From the NCBI GenBank assembly GCA_036897485.1, contig JAYMTF010001821.1, positions 1 to 21,150 on the forward strand: DNA of 21,150 nucleotides, in the 5' to 3' direction. Positions within the stretch are counted from its first letter, which is position 1, and every line of letters starts with the position of its first letter. The notes beneath the pieces are model-generated. The model ran no database searches and was not told where the DNA came from. It was given only the letters and a program-made list of their open reading frames with translations. Source of the stretch: Pelargonium nanum (lineage: Eukaryota; Streptophyta; Magnoliopsida; Geraniales; Geraniaceae). The position numbers and the translations under genes were made by a program. Shown here piece by piece: positions 9,775 through 19,530 of the stretch.

Positions 9775-12150
9775 TTACCAGATCGAAAATCTTAGCTTGC
9801 CTCTTGCCTGAATTTGTTTAACAACCATCTGATATATCAACACCAACCAATATATGTACAGATAAAGCAAACAATATAGGAGTGTGTTGAACATATAGGA
9901 AATTGGTGCTCCTAGTATGTGTTCTTCTTTGTTCAAGGTAATAAGCATTTCATAGCTGCCAGAAGGAAACAGAATTACAGAAAAGAAACATTAGATTGAT
10001 GGAAATAGAAACAAATAATCAAATGCAACTACTATTCTTTAATACAAGTTTTCAGATAAATGAAGACAATATCTAAATAAAACTAGCAAATAGCAATGCT
10101 AAAGTTTTTTAATGTTGTTCAGAATTAGACAAATGTAAACACCATCTATGCATCAATTTATACCAACCATGTGCTCCAAATGATCCAGAACGGGTAGTAA
10201 ACGAGTCGCAGTAAGATCCAAGATATAACAAAAAGAATGAAGGAAAAGCTAGCGATCCCTTCAGCGCCACTATATTTGGACATCTTCCCTACCTCCAAAA
10301 ACACAACACTTGCATCGTGAAGAGCTAAAACAACTGAACCGACACGAGCAAACCTGGCAAAAGAAAACAAATTATTGTCCGAAGCACTGATTTCTCTTAG
10401 GAAAATGATTTTTTCAATGTAAAGTCATTCATCTGTTTTCCCGTGTGAAACATCTCGACGGTCCATTGGGTTAAAAAGTAAGATGGTTTTAAAATATTCG
10501 TCTCCATTTTTTTTATTCATGCAATGAGAACCAATGAAACCGACAAATAAGCATTCGCATAAGGTCATATTGTCTTCAATTGTCAGTTTAAACTTTTAAT
10601 TGTGTTAGTATAATAACTTGGTAGACCTAGAGGTCACAGGCTCGAGTCATGCCGTCATCTTAATTAAAAAAGATGACATGTGCATGGACCTCATGTATAC
10701 AACGATAATGGGCTTGCACGGAAAAAGGTCTGGAGGTTTAACTATATATCAGTTTAAGTTTTTAGTTGAATTAATACTCTACACATCCCTAATCCTATTT
10801 CATTGGAATTGTGATTTAAAGAACATACCTAAATATGTAAGACAACACAAGCATAGTGACCGTTGCAACATGATGGGTCATAGATACCCCAAAATCAGAA
10901 CGCCTTGTTTCCCATAATATCAAAGCAAATATGGAGTAGGTGTAAAATCCTGCAGCATACATGTATGCTCCCTTCAACTTCAACCTGAAATTTACAACAC
11001 AATTACTCATTTGACTTCATAAATCAACCATATAATGGTTGTTTGGAATCTAGTGTTTGGATGCACAATGTCATTTGAAATTATATGATTTTACAAACAT
11101 TATACTCCCTCAATCTCAAAATGAGTGTCATGTTTCCCTTGCATTTTTTGTACCAAAATGAGTGTCACCTTTCCTTTTTAGGAAGTTAGTTATGCGTGAA
11201 TTACCAATAATATACCTATGTTCATAAGTATACAAAAGGTAATGTAAAAAACTAACTTCTTATCAGTTTTTCTAAATAAAAAATTAATAAATAATAAAAA
11301 ATAACAAGACTCATTTTGGGGTGGGGAGAGAATTATAGATTTGAGCCACATAGAAATACATATTCTTCGTGCATGGATTTGGTTCAAGTCCAAGATTTCA
11401 AATGAAATTCAAGAATCTTAATGGAACATAAAGAGAATCATACTTCATTTTTTGGTCTGGCCACATCTGATCTCCTGGCCCTTCCCAAAAGTATCTAGTA
11501 TTTGTAAACCAGGGCTCATAGTAAGTGACAGATAGAACAAGAAGCTCTGCTGAAAGAGAATAAAGACATTTCCAAGCCGACTCCTTAAACTTTCTTATCT
11601 TCTTCTCTCTCTCGTCTGGCTTAGCATCCAGCATTAGATTTCCACTCCCAAAAATTAATCGTTGTGCCAATTTCTGCAACATGAATAATGAAAATCTCAT
11701 GACAAAGGAAACAGCAAGCCATTATTAAAAAAAATTAAGTTCAAGAGGATAAAGATTTTGATCTATTAGAAACCAGAAGCTAGTTAGCCTCCAAATTTTA
11801 AGACTAATCTCCAATCATCATTTGATCATACAAGAGTTTTCAAATTCCAAAACACATAATGTCAACAAAATGTATCCATATAAACATATTAAACAAAAAA
11901 TTATAAATATAATATATAAATATTCGGTTTGGTTAACCGGTAAATATAAAATTTAAAAAAAACAAACAAACCGTTCAGGTTCAATTTGGTTTGTTGGTTT
12001 CGGTTGACAAACCTGGAAGACGAATCTGTCGAGGAAGAATCGAACAGTGGAGAAGAACAGAGCAAACAATGGGAGCACTGCAAAATCTTCATAGGCTGGA
12101 TATGCTTCCTGCTCCCAGTCGATGGAGCTGACATATTCAGCCAGACCCAT
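9775..12150 (-). CDS. LAG1/LOH-type ceramide synthase, copy A (altered, possibly inactive)
   Basis: Acyl-CoA-dependent sphingoid base N-acyltransferase family (TLC domain), an ER membrane enzyme of sphingolipid synthesis and close to plant LOH1/LOH3/ASC1-like proteins. Exons on the minus strand are 12150-12013, 11673-11444, 10984-10829, 10353-10168 and 9955-9775, all with GT-AG junctions in phases identical to copy B, giving 296 aa. The start MGLAEY is the same as in copy B. The Lag1 motif has THH (160-161) and LHD (187-188), but residue 191 is Val where copy B has Asp (HDASV against HDGSD). Exon 5 has lost one codon (in PISYMF) and, near its end, 5 nt. The frame runs to GKLRFSIW and stops at TAA (9777-9775) formed by the old donor sequence GGTAAG. 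No exon 6 is found. Exons 1-4 have no stops or frameshifts. It may be a decaying duplicate or a functional variant; sequence cannot decide. Confidence 0.85.
10566..10790 (+). mobile_element. TRIM-like remnant in intron 3 of copy A
   Basis: Two related blocks, TCAGTTTAAACTTTTAATTG at about 10582-10601 and ATCAGTTTAAGTTTTTAGTT at about 10748-10767, act as decayed terminal repeats. The first ends near a TTGGTAGACC stretch where a TGGTATCAG primer-binding site is expected. It is followed by AGGTCACAGGCTCGAGTC, like the tRNA-type block of plant TRIM elements. Intron 3 of copy B has the same arrangement at the same place, so the insertion predates the duplication. Confidence 0.4.
11103..11333. mobile_element. 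Stowaway-like MITE in intron 2 of copy A
   Basis: The left end reads TACTCCCTCAATCTCAAAAT followed by GAGTGTCATG. The right end read backwards is CTCTCCCCACCCCAAAATGA. These match the CTCCCTCCGTCCC-type ends of Stowaway (Tc1/mariner) elements with a TA target. The interior is AT-rich and non-coding. Copy B has only a 128-nt intron 2 against 459 nt here and lacks the element. The right boundary is worn and its TA copy is not exact. Confidence 0.55.
11880..12000. repeat. Low-complexity repeat fragment in intron 1 of copy A
   Basis: An AT run (AATATAATATATAAATATT) is followed by TCGGTTTGGTTAACCGG and GGTTTGTTGGTTTCGGTT blocks next to the donor of exon 1. CGGTTTGGTT strings of this kind are typical of dispersed plant transposon fragments. 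Intron 1 is 339 nt here and 943 nt in copy B, and the block is absent from copy B. Confidence 0.35.
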
Positions 12151-12340
12151 ATTGGTATTCGCAATTTTCCCGGGAAAGTTGTTAGTAAACTTTCTAAGAA
12201 AACAAACACCCAATACTTGATGGATCACAATGTAGATGTCTGCTTTTGGAAGGTCTCTGCTTTTACTGCCCAGATTGGACAAAGAAGAGAATCTTGGAAT
12301 GAGCTAATCATTCCCAAATCATTCCAGCTATACTTTTACA

Positions 12341-12930
12341 TTTCTTTTAGTGCAAGATTGAAATGAATAAAATGCCAAGTTGCTGAGCAAAATAAAATGC
12401 AATGCCAAGTCTATATGCACATGTATCTTTTAGTGCAAGAATTGTGAACATGCAGCGTCAAGGCATTAAACAAAACAAGTCATATCTCTAACCATTGACT
12501 TTTAAAGTTTCATCCATCAAGGTATCTTGCAGCAACAGCAATAGATATCATATCCCCATATACTTTTTCAAGTACTTGTTCGAGTTTTTCAATCTGAACA
12601 CATAGTTATCACAATGCCGAAACTATCTGTTCAAAGGTAAAATATACTAGATGGGTCATAGGGTTAGTAACAAAGGAAAAAATATGATATCCAACAACTT
12701 TTTCATTATATGTTCAAAGGTAAAATTGGTTGAATGGTTGACAGTTGATGCACAAATAACAAATGGGACATAGAGCTAGTAACTACATATCATATAAGAA
12801 TTCATCTTTTCCGATAACATTAGGCACAAAACAGATAGCCAGAAACATGCATGTGTGCACTAGAATAAACATTGAATTAAAATAGACCAAACCTTACAAA
12901 AGTGACGAGTGTCTAGAAATATCATCTATG
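12341..12930. repeat. Right copy of the large direct repeat (R2), at the tandem junction
   Basis: This is the counterpart of 8241-8770 in the same orientation. It begins where the similarity between the upstream flanks of copies A and B ends (about 12335), so the boundary near 12340 is the probable junction of the tandem duplication. It is non-coding. It lies upstream of copy A but derives from the 3' side of the gene unit. Confidence 0.85.
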
Positions 12931-14333
12931 TCTCCAACACGTTTGGCACATTATTACGACTAATTTACAATTGTACCCTTAAGTGTGCAAGATGACATGT
13001 CACAACACGGCTAGTTAATCGTGTTTGCTTGTTTTGGAGGCTCAACACGAACAAGTTTACAAAATGAGTGAGCACAAACAAGTTAATTTCGTGTGGTGTT
13101 CGTGTATCGTGTTACAACACGAATTGTCAGCTCTAGACCACACACAACAGTGTTCCAGATTGAAATTGATGACTTTTGTCACCTGAAACCTAATAGAGTT
13201 TTTCAATAGTTAACATTGGATTTTCAGAAACTCATGGCCAGAAAACTGAAATGAAAAACGAAAAATAGAGAATAAGAGAGCACGTATCGGAGCAAAGACT
13301 AAGCATCATCTCGGAATCAAAAGCATGATCCTTGAGCTGCAGATCCTCAAGTGAGAGCTTAAATTCCAACCCTCTGTTTGGTTCCCCTCATTAGTCATTT
13401 CAATCAAATTCGCTCATTTTCACAACTGTGATCAAGAAGAAACAGAGAAAGGAGATTTTACCGTTGAGCGGAGGCTGAGTGCAAGCAAGCAAGCCCTCTG
13501 ATTATCTTCTTATCCAAGAAAACTAGTTCCGCTGTAACAAGTCGAAGACACTGGAGCTGTCAAAATTTCATTCATATCAAAACAGCTTATTTAGTTATCA
13601 TACTAAACCATGTGTTTGTGTTCAACCGTTCATCACGATTACTAAACGTGTTGTCTTTGTATTTAGTGGTGCAACGTACATATGCACATATTGTTAACTC
13701 TAGTGACTACTTAGCTCAAAGGACCCGAACCAACTACTCAAACTGTGATTAAATTAAGTTTTGGGTCGGGTTGTACACTCAGCCCTTTTTTTTAATGTCA
13801 AACCCGCAACTCTTGTGGTTGGGTTGATGTTAGCTCTTTTCATCCCGAATCTAACAAACCATACCCGAATTGCCAGCCTACTGAGTAATGAGTCGACATA
13901 ATAGTCTTTTATCTTTTTTTGGATGGGATATGGTCACCCGCATTCTTCATGGCACACCAAAAATTAGAGTTGTCAATTTGAAACTCAATCTTTTTATGAG
14001 TCCAGATTGAATAAAAAGATCCAATCAATTCCGGATCGGGTATGACCAACCAGCAAGACCTCACACATATTTCACAGAAAAACTCAGAACCCGGTCTGCA
14101 ACTCGCATCCTTTTGGATTGGGTGATTTATTACAAACCTGAAAAACAACTTATTTTCTCATTTACAAATATGTCCAGAAAAGTGTTAAACAAACAGAATA
14201 ATCATTTTTTTAAAACCACATATCAATAATTGATTTAAATTTTACTCAAAGAAAACATATTTTAAATTATAAGTATTTAGCATGCATTTTTGTTCAGAGC
14301 AAAAGAATCGACTACATGATAGCTTGAAAGTCA
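12931..14333. other. Unit B-specific spacer with nested repeat fragments
   Basis: About 1.4 kb with no counterpart in unit A. It begins with CAACACG-rich sequence ending GAATTGTCAGCTCTA near 13136, which looks like one end of a hAT-type element; the opposite end was not found. A gene-like stretch follows (13260-13560). Next come CCCGAACC/GGGTCGGGTT-type blocks (about 13720-13880), and then a TAGAGTTGTCAATTTG start at 13965, another possible hAT-type left end without a visible partner. No complete gene is present. Confidence 0.45.
13265..13560 (-). other. Exon-like fragment of an unidentified gene
   Basis: This segment has a more even base composition than its surroundings. On the minus strand it shows an exon-like piece ending CTCCGCTCAACG followed by GTAAAATCTCC, a plausible splice donor. 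Beyond it lies a second balanced stretch with GAGGATCTGCAGCTCAAGG. No long frame, start codon in context or family motif can be recognised. It may be the 5' leader of a gene captured by one of the neighbouring elements. Tentative. Confidence 0.2.
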
Positions 14334-14740
14334 TTTGATTAGGCAAAATCTATTCAAAAAAATGATACTGTAGTTACAAACCAGGCTCCTCAAAATCGAA
14401 TCCTCAGAGATGGCCAATACATTCCATCAGAATTTCAAATGAAATCTTAGTTCTTAGATCGAGTATAGTCGCTGAGCTCGAATTTCAATCTAAAAGCAAA
14501 TACCAAATTACAAGAATGTCTTAATCCTGAGCCAACAGAATCGAACCTATGCTGGAAAATTACGAGATGAAAAGCCCGAAAGAATCATCCTTCTATCCAT
14601 TTCCTAATCGTGCAAACCAGTTTCCACAAATGATCTCATAATCAATGTACAGAGACACTCTAAAGAAAATATTTTCCGTGTAAAGCTTCTTTATCCATAT
14701 CTGCAGCACAGAAGACAGATAAAAATGCCCTCAACTCAAG
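14334..14740. repeat. 3' flank of copy B, duplicated in unit A
   Basis: This is the counterpart of 9241-9700 and lies on the 3' side of copy B. The segment from 14740 to about 15030, which includes copy B exon 6 and the start of its 3' untranslated region, has no match beside copy A. Confidence 0.75.
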
Positions 14741-14989
14741 TATGAAGATGAAGAATAATGGGTTACCCACCGAAGCAAAATCATCATATTGTGTTATATG
14801 TGGCATTCTAGTGCCGGGTCTATGTTCATGGTTTTGAAAAGCAACATCCATGTGTTTGCGCAAAGTTTTCGAGTCTTGAATTTAAAGATTTTGTCTGATT
14901 TAATTTCATTTGCATGTGATGTAAAAGTAAAATCCCTCGGGTATAAGATCACCTTTGCATGAGGGTTGGTTGTTAATTATGGTTCCTGG

Positions 14990-17900
14990 TCAATCTTCAT
15001 GTTCATCTTCACCTTCGGAATCTGCATGCATAAGAGTAAACAAGTCAGAATATTATGACGGTCAAAAGGTTTTGGAAGAGTCAGTTAGAGCTGCGATAAA
15101 GTTTATTGATGTCACTAGTAAAGTTTGATGCTAGTATAGTTTATTGATTACTAGTTTTTTATTGTTAATTATTTTGTGCTGCTTCAAGCTGGTCTGTGCA
15201 TGCATTATACATCAAGACTTACCAGATCGAACATCGTCGCTGAGCTTGCCTCTATCCTGGATTTGTTTCACAATCATCCGATATATCAACACCCACCAGT
15301 ATATGTGAAGAACAAGCAAACAGTATAGGAGTGTGTTGAACGTGTAATAATAAATCGGTCCTTCCACCGTGTGTTTCTCTCTGTCCAAGGTAAGAAGAAC
15401 TTCGTAGCTGCAAAAAGAAAACAGAAGGAAAACATTAAATTGATGGAAATACAAACAAATAAACAAATGCAGCTACAATTCTTTGGTCCGAGTTTCCGTC
15501 TTTGAATACTAACAAAATCAGAAAAACGAAGACAATTTGGGTTCTATTTTTCTCGAGTAAATAAGACTATCTATATAGAACTAGTAATGTTAATTTTTTG
15601 GAATGGAAATGAGATTGAGATTGAGATTCCAATTCCAAAGCCATTATTATGACCGAAAAGCCCTAATCCAAACATGAAAAATGAGAACCACATTCCCAAT
15701 TGCATTCTTGATTCCCATTCTTGAACAAAAATTCTAATCCAAACGCTACCTTAGTGTTGCTAATAATTGGACAAATGAAAACACCGTCTATGCATCAGCT
15801 AATACAAACCTTGTGCTCCAAAGGATCCAGAACGGGTAGTAAATGAGTCGCAGTAAGAGCCAAGACAACGCAAAAATAACGAAGGCAAATGCAGCAATCC
15901 CTTCAGCGCCACTATATTTGGACATCTTCCCTATCTCCAGAAACACATCGCTTCCATCATGAAGAGCTAAAACAACTGAACCGGCACGAGCAAACCTACA
16001 CATAACAACAAAAGAAAACAAATTATTGTCTGGAGCGATGATCTCTTTTATGAATGAAATGAGATCCAATGAAGTCGACAAATAAGCAATATATAACAGT
16101 AAATACAGACTTTTGACTTCACATAAGGCCATCCTATCATAATATAAAGTTAATATTGGGTCTTCAACTATTAGTTTAAGCTTTTATTTGTGTTGGTCTT
16201 CTACATGGTATCAGTTCAAGTATGAGTCTTGTCGTCATCCTAATTAAAAAATGTTAAAGTTCAAGCACGAAGCAATTATGAGGTTGCACGTGAGGTGGTG
16301 TGTCAGAGTATATAGTTCATGGCTTTCAACTATCAGTTTAAACTTTTAGTTGAGTAGATCCTCTGCATTTTACACATCCTTAATCCTATTGAAATTGTGA
16401 TTTAAAGAACATGATCAAGCTACAAACAGAACTAAGTTAGAACATACCCAAATATGTAAGACAGCACAATCAAAATGACCGTTGCAACATGATGGGTCAT
16501 GGATACCCCAAAATCAGAACGCCTTGTTTCCCAGAATATCAAAGCAAATATGGAGTAGGTGTAAAATCCTGCAGCATACATATATACTGCCTTCAACTTC
16601 AACCTGAAATTTACAATAAAATTCCTCATTTGACTTCATACATCGAGCATCTTCGTATCATCCAAATTGCAATACAAGTAAATGTATATATTGTGAACCA
16701 CAAGCTTTTGAAACAGATAAAGGAATCTTACTTAATTTTTTGGTCAGGCCACACCTGATCTCCTGGTCCTACCCAAAAGTATCTTGTATTTGTAAACCAG
16801 GGCTCATAGTAAGTTACACATAGAACAAGAAGCTCCGCTGAAAGATAATAAATACATTTCCAAGCCGACTCCTTAAATTTTCTTATCTTCTTCTTTCTCT
16901 CGTCTGGTTCAACATCCAGCATTAAATTCCCGCTCCCAAAAATTAAACGTTGAGCCAATTTCTGCAACATGGATATTGACTGACCTAAGTAAAAATCTAA
17001 TAACAAGGGAAACAGAAAAGGTCTGGAGGAAAAAAGGCCCAATATCAATGTAAACAAAAAGCTGCATGTTTTCTTATTATCTATACATAGATCAATTTGG
17101 TGGCACTTTAACAGTTTAACCTCTTAAGTAATCTACTCCAAATATCAGTGAACCACACACTATAGAATCGAAGTACTTGCAGCAATGAGTATGTAAAAAC
17201 TCAAGACCGGAGTCGGGGTAATGCTAATTTGAATCTACTGAAGACTGAATCAGAAATTATTATGTTTAACATGCCTACTATCAAATGTAAATTCTGATTG
17301 GCATTGGCGTAAAATGGGACTGATATAGCCAGAAGCCACAAAGTAAAACAGCAAACTTTACAGCTAATTCTAGCTAATCTAATCAAGAATTCCACGAAAG
17401 GATCACCATAAAAATAAAAATAAAGTCATCTCCCCAAATTTCAAGTCAGGCATGTTTGGCAATCAATACAATCCTACCATTTGAGATGATACGACAATGC
17501 AGGTACATAGCAGCCAAAACAAAACTCGACCCAGATTAGCAAATTTGAGAACTTAAACCTTCTAACTAAGCAAGCCGTATACGACATGATCTTCACTAAA
17601 ATAAATCAATCAATACCTAATCACAAAAGGGGGTCAATATGGTTCACATTACAGCATCCACCTACTTCTTGAACAAAATTCACAAAAATTATATAGACAA
17701 ACCACACACTCTCACTCCAATCCAAAATGCAATAACTAGCAATCAATAACAAAAAACAACCCATTAAAGAAAATGAAAGACCCATCTAGATTTAGTAAAA
17801 ATACACCTCAACAGTTCAGCTCATAAATGACCCAATTAATTGAACACCTCCAGCCCATTTGTAATAAATGCAAATTACGACTCAAAAAATGAAATCCGGC

Positions 17901-18042
17901 GAACCTGAAAGACGAATCTGTCGAGGAAGAATCGAACGGTGGGGAAGAACAAAGCGAACAATGGGAGCACCGCGAAATCTTCATAAGTTGGATACGCTTC
18001 AAACTCCCAGTCGATGGAGCTGAAATATTCAGCCAGACCCAT
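14990..18042 (-). CDS. LAG1/LOH-type ceramide synthase, copy B (intact, ASC1-like)
   Basis: Acyl-CoA-dependent ceramide synthase of the TLC/Lag1 family. It N-acylates sphingoid bases in the ER membrane, and loss of such a gene (tomato Asc) is known to cause sensitivity to sphinganine-analogue mycotoxins. Exons on the minus strand are 18042-17905, 16961-16732, 16603-16448, 15995-15810, 15407-15223 and 15021-14990. All introns are GT-AG (943, 128, 452, 402 and 201 nt). The product is 308 aa, the usual length. It starts [15 protein letters not shown] and has several hydrophobic segments (about 22-40, 80-98, 128-148, 161-176, 205-228, 256-283). The Lag1 motif is complete: RRSDFG, THH at 160-161, [10 protein letters not shown] with Asp188 and Asp191, and KMSKYSG. 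The acidic tail [10 protein letters not shown] matches the LOH1/LOH3 class and resembles a CK2-type phosphorylation site. This probably represents the ancestral, working gene of the pair. Confidence 0.95.
15594..15757. mobile_element. MITE-like insertion in intron 4 of copy B
   Basis: Intron 4 is 402 nt here and 212 nt in copy A. The extra sequence has GGAATGGAAATGAGATTGAG near its left side and, inverted on its right side, GTTTGGATTAGAATTTTTG and AATGGGAATCAAG-type sequence, so the two halves are imperfectly inverted. The flanks match copy A on both sides. The insertion therefore came after the duplication or was lost from copy A. The superfamily is not assigned. Confidence 0.45.
16157..16367 (+). 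mobile_element. TRIM-like element in intron 3 of copy B
   Basis: The left terminal repeat (16157-16205) begins TGGGTCTTCAACTA and ends TTCTACA. It is followed at once by TGGTATCAG, a match to the initiator-Met tRNA primer-binding site of plant LTR elements, and then by a decayed GTTCAAGTATGAGTC block. The right terminal repeat (16320-16367) begins TGGCTTTCAACTATCAG and ends CTCTGCA. The inner part is about 110 bp. No exact target duplication remains. The same relic sits in intron 3 of copy A. Confidence 0.5.
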
Positions 18043-18235
18043 ATCGGAATTTACTGCCTTTCCCGGGAAAATCTAAGAAATTTTTCTAAGAAGACAAACA
18101 CCCAGTAATTGGTGGATCACACATAGAGGTCTGATCTTGGAAAGACTATTTTTTTTTCTTCTTGCTCAGATTGGAGAAAGAGGAGAGTCTCATAAAGAGT
18201 GGACCAGTTCCAGATCATACCAAATACAGTATACT
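18043..18235 (-). promoter_or_regulatory. 5' leader / proximal upstream region of copy B
   Basis: This stretch matches the 12151-12335 upstream flank of copy A, with shared TTTCCCGGGAAA, AAACAAACACCCA and CAGATTGGA.AAAG blocks. Its conservation between copies, and the position of the TATA-like box beyond it, suggest mostly 5' untranslated sequence. Similarity to copy A stops near 18235. Confidence 0.45.
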
Positions 18236-18266
18236 CTTTTTTTATTGGTCAAGTTGTCAAGTTTCT

Positions 18267-18274
18267 AATATATA
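18267..18274 (-). promoter_or_regulatory. Possible TATA box of copy B
   Basis: The minus strand reads ACTATATATTAG here, about 225-230 nt upstream of the copy B start codon. It lies just outside the part shared with copy A, so copy A has no equivalent. Assignment rests on sequence and position alone. Confidence 0.35.
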
Positions 18275-18960
18275 GTTTTGCCCCTAACTTTCTTCGATTC
18301 TCAAATTTTCACCACTAATTCTTGTCTAATTGACAAAATTGCCTTTTTTTAGTTTATGGTTGACCTTTTACTTTCTTTGACCGGGTTGCCGAAATATGAG
18401 TCAATTTGAACCCAAATCCACGGCACTTGAAATCTAACCCATGTTATTTACAAATTTGGATCACACAATACCAAACTTGATCGGTTTTTAAAACATAAAA
18501 ATTCGCACTTCCGAGTTGGGTTCGTGTTAGTCATGACAACTCTTGTTTATAAACTTGTTGTTTTTACGCTGTGTAATTTAACTCGTTTAATAATATAACC
18601 GAATTTGAATTAAATGACTCAAGAAAAGACTAAATTTTAAAACCGAAAATCAAATACGATTTGTCACCCTAAATTGAAACAATCGTTATCACCTTTTTCT
18701 TTTTTTGAAGGGATCGTTATCACCTTCTTAATTATGTTGTTCTTCTAAGAAAATAAAAATAGAAGATATTTATTTCATTATAAATGCCAAATGGACCAAC
18801 TAAGTATTTGGGGCAATAACTATAATGTTAGGGCCCAACTCATTAGTACTAAGCCATCTTTATTGGGTCTAAGTCCACATAATTTATTAGATGTTCATTG
18901 AGCCCATTTTCATGAAGTTCATGAAATTAATAACTGGAAAATGTTTAGACCCTCCTCTAT
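18275..18960. other. Upstream intergenic region of copy B
   Basis: No coding segment is visible. A stretch at about 18400-18560 (TTTGAACCCAAATCC, CGAGTTGGGTTCG, AGTCATGACAACTCTTG) resembles fragments of hAT-type dispersed repeats like those at 7889-8033 and 13720-13980, without clear ends. Confidence 0.35.
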
Positions 18961-18984
18961 TCATTTCTTCCAAATGTGTACTCA

Positions 18985-19530
18985 ATTTGATTTTTTTTTT
19001 TTTGTTTCAATTTGTTTTTCAAATTATTCATATATTTTTAATTTGGTCTCCACCTATACTATTTTGTTTTAAACTGGTCAAATTCATAACGGTGTCGTCA
19101 TATTAAAGTATTGTGTCCATTTTTCTGTCTAAAAATCTTTTTTTTTTTGTTGACATGGTAACCACGTTGCGCGTTAGTTAGTTAAATTTATGAACGATAC
19201 CATTTTGAAACAAGATTTCATAGTTGATGGATTAGATGAGACAAAACTAACGCGGTGAGCACATTCATTTATCGTACATTTTTGTTTTAAATTAGTCACA
19301 ATAATTTTTTGCTAACTTCAGACATCACATAGTCGACACGTCAACAGAAAATTTATAGGAAAAAAATTGCCACATCATCCTAACTTGACGGATGGAATAG
19401 ACTAATTTGACACAAAATAGAATAGTTTGAGTTGAAACCATAGTAATAATTTGTGGACAAAACTGAAAATAAAATTGAAGTGAATAACAATTTCGAAAAA
19501 AAAAAAGCAATAGTTGAGAAACTAAAATAA
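18985..19530. repeat. Second foldback repeat with imperfect inverted arms
   Basis: The stretch at about 19035-19105 (with ACTATTTTGTTTTAAACTGG) is an imperfect reverse complement of about 19355-19450 (with AGACTAATTTGACACAAAAT). Poly-T and poly-A runs lie near the outer ends. The loop contains no coding signal. The layout resembles the element at 3645-4090, with LOOP-side ACATGGTAACCACGTTG-type sequence here. Ends and superfamily are not determined. Confidence 0.4.

Noticed and set aside
10618..10660. Possible tRNA gene (AGGTCACAGGCTCGAGTC resembles a B box)
   Set aside because: No cloverleaf or A box with proper spacing is found. The block fits better as part of the TRIM-like relic shared with copy B.
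9775..12150. Copy A as a processed (retro) pseudogene
   Set aside because: All four introns between its five exons are kept at the same phases as in copy B, and flanking DNA is duplicated too, so it arose by DNA-level tandem duplication.
11986..12366. 126-codon plus-strand frame
   Set aside because: It is antisense to exon 1 of ceramide synthase copy A, whose sense protein matches copy B closely. No independent coding signature is seen.
12931..13140. Complete hAT element ending GTCAGCTCTA
   Set aside because: Only one end is convincing. No matching TAGAG end or 8-bp duplication was found on the left, so only a fragment is reported.
18891..19510. Open frames on both strands around 18.9-19.5 kb
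   Set aside because: They overlap the arms of a foldback repeat and consist mostly of Phe/Ile/Leu codons from T- or A-rich sequence.
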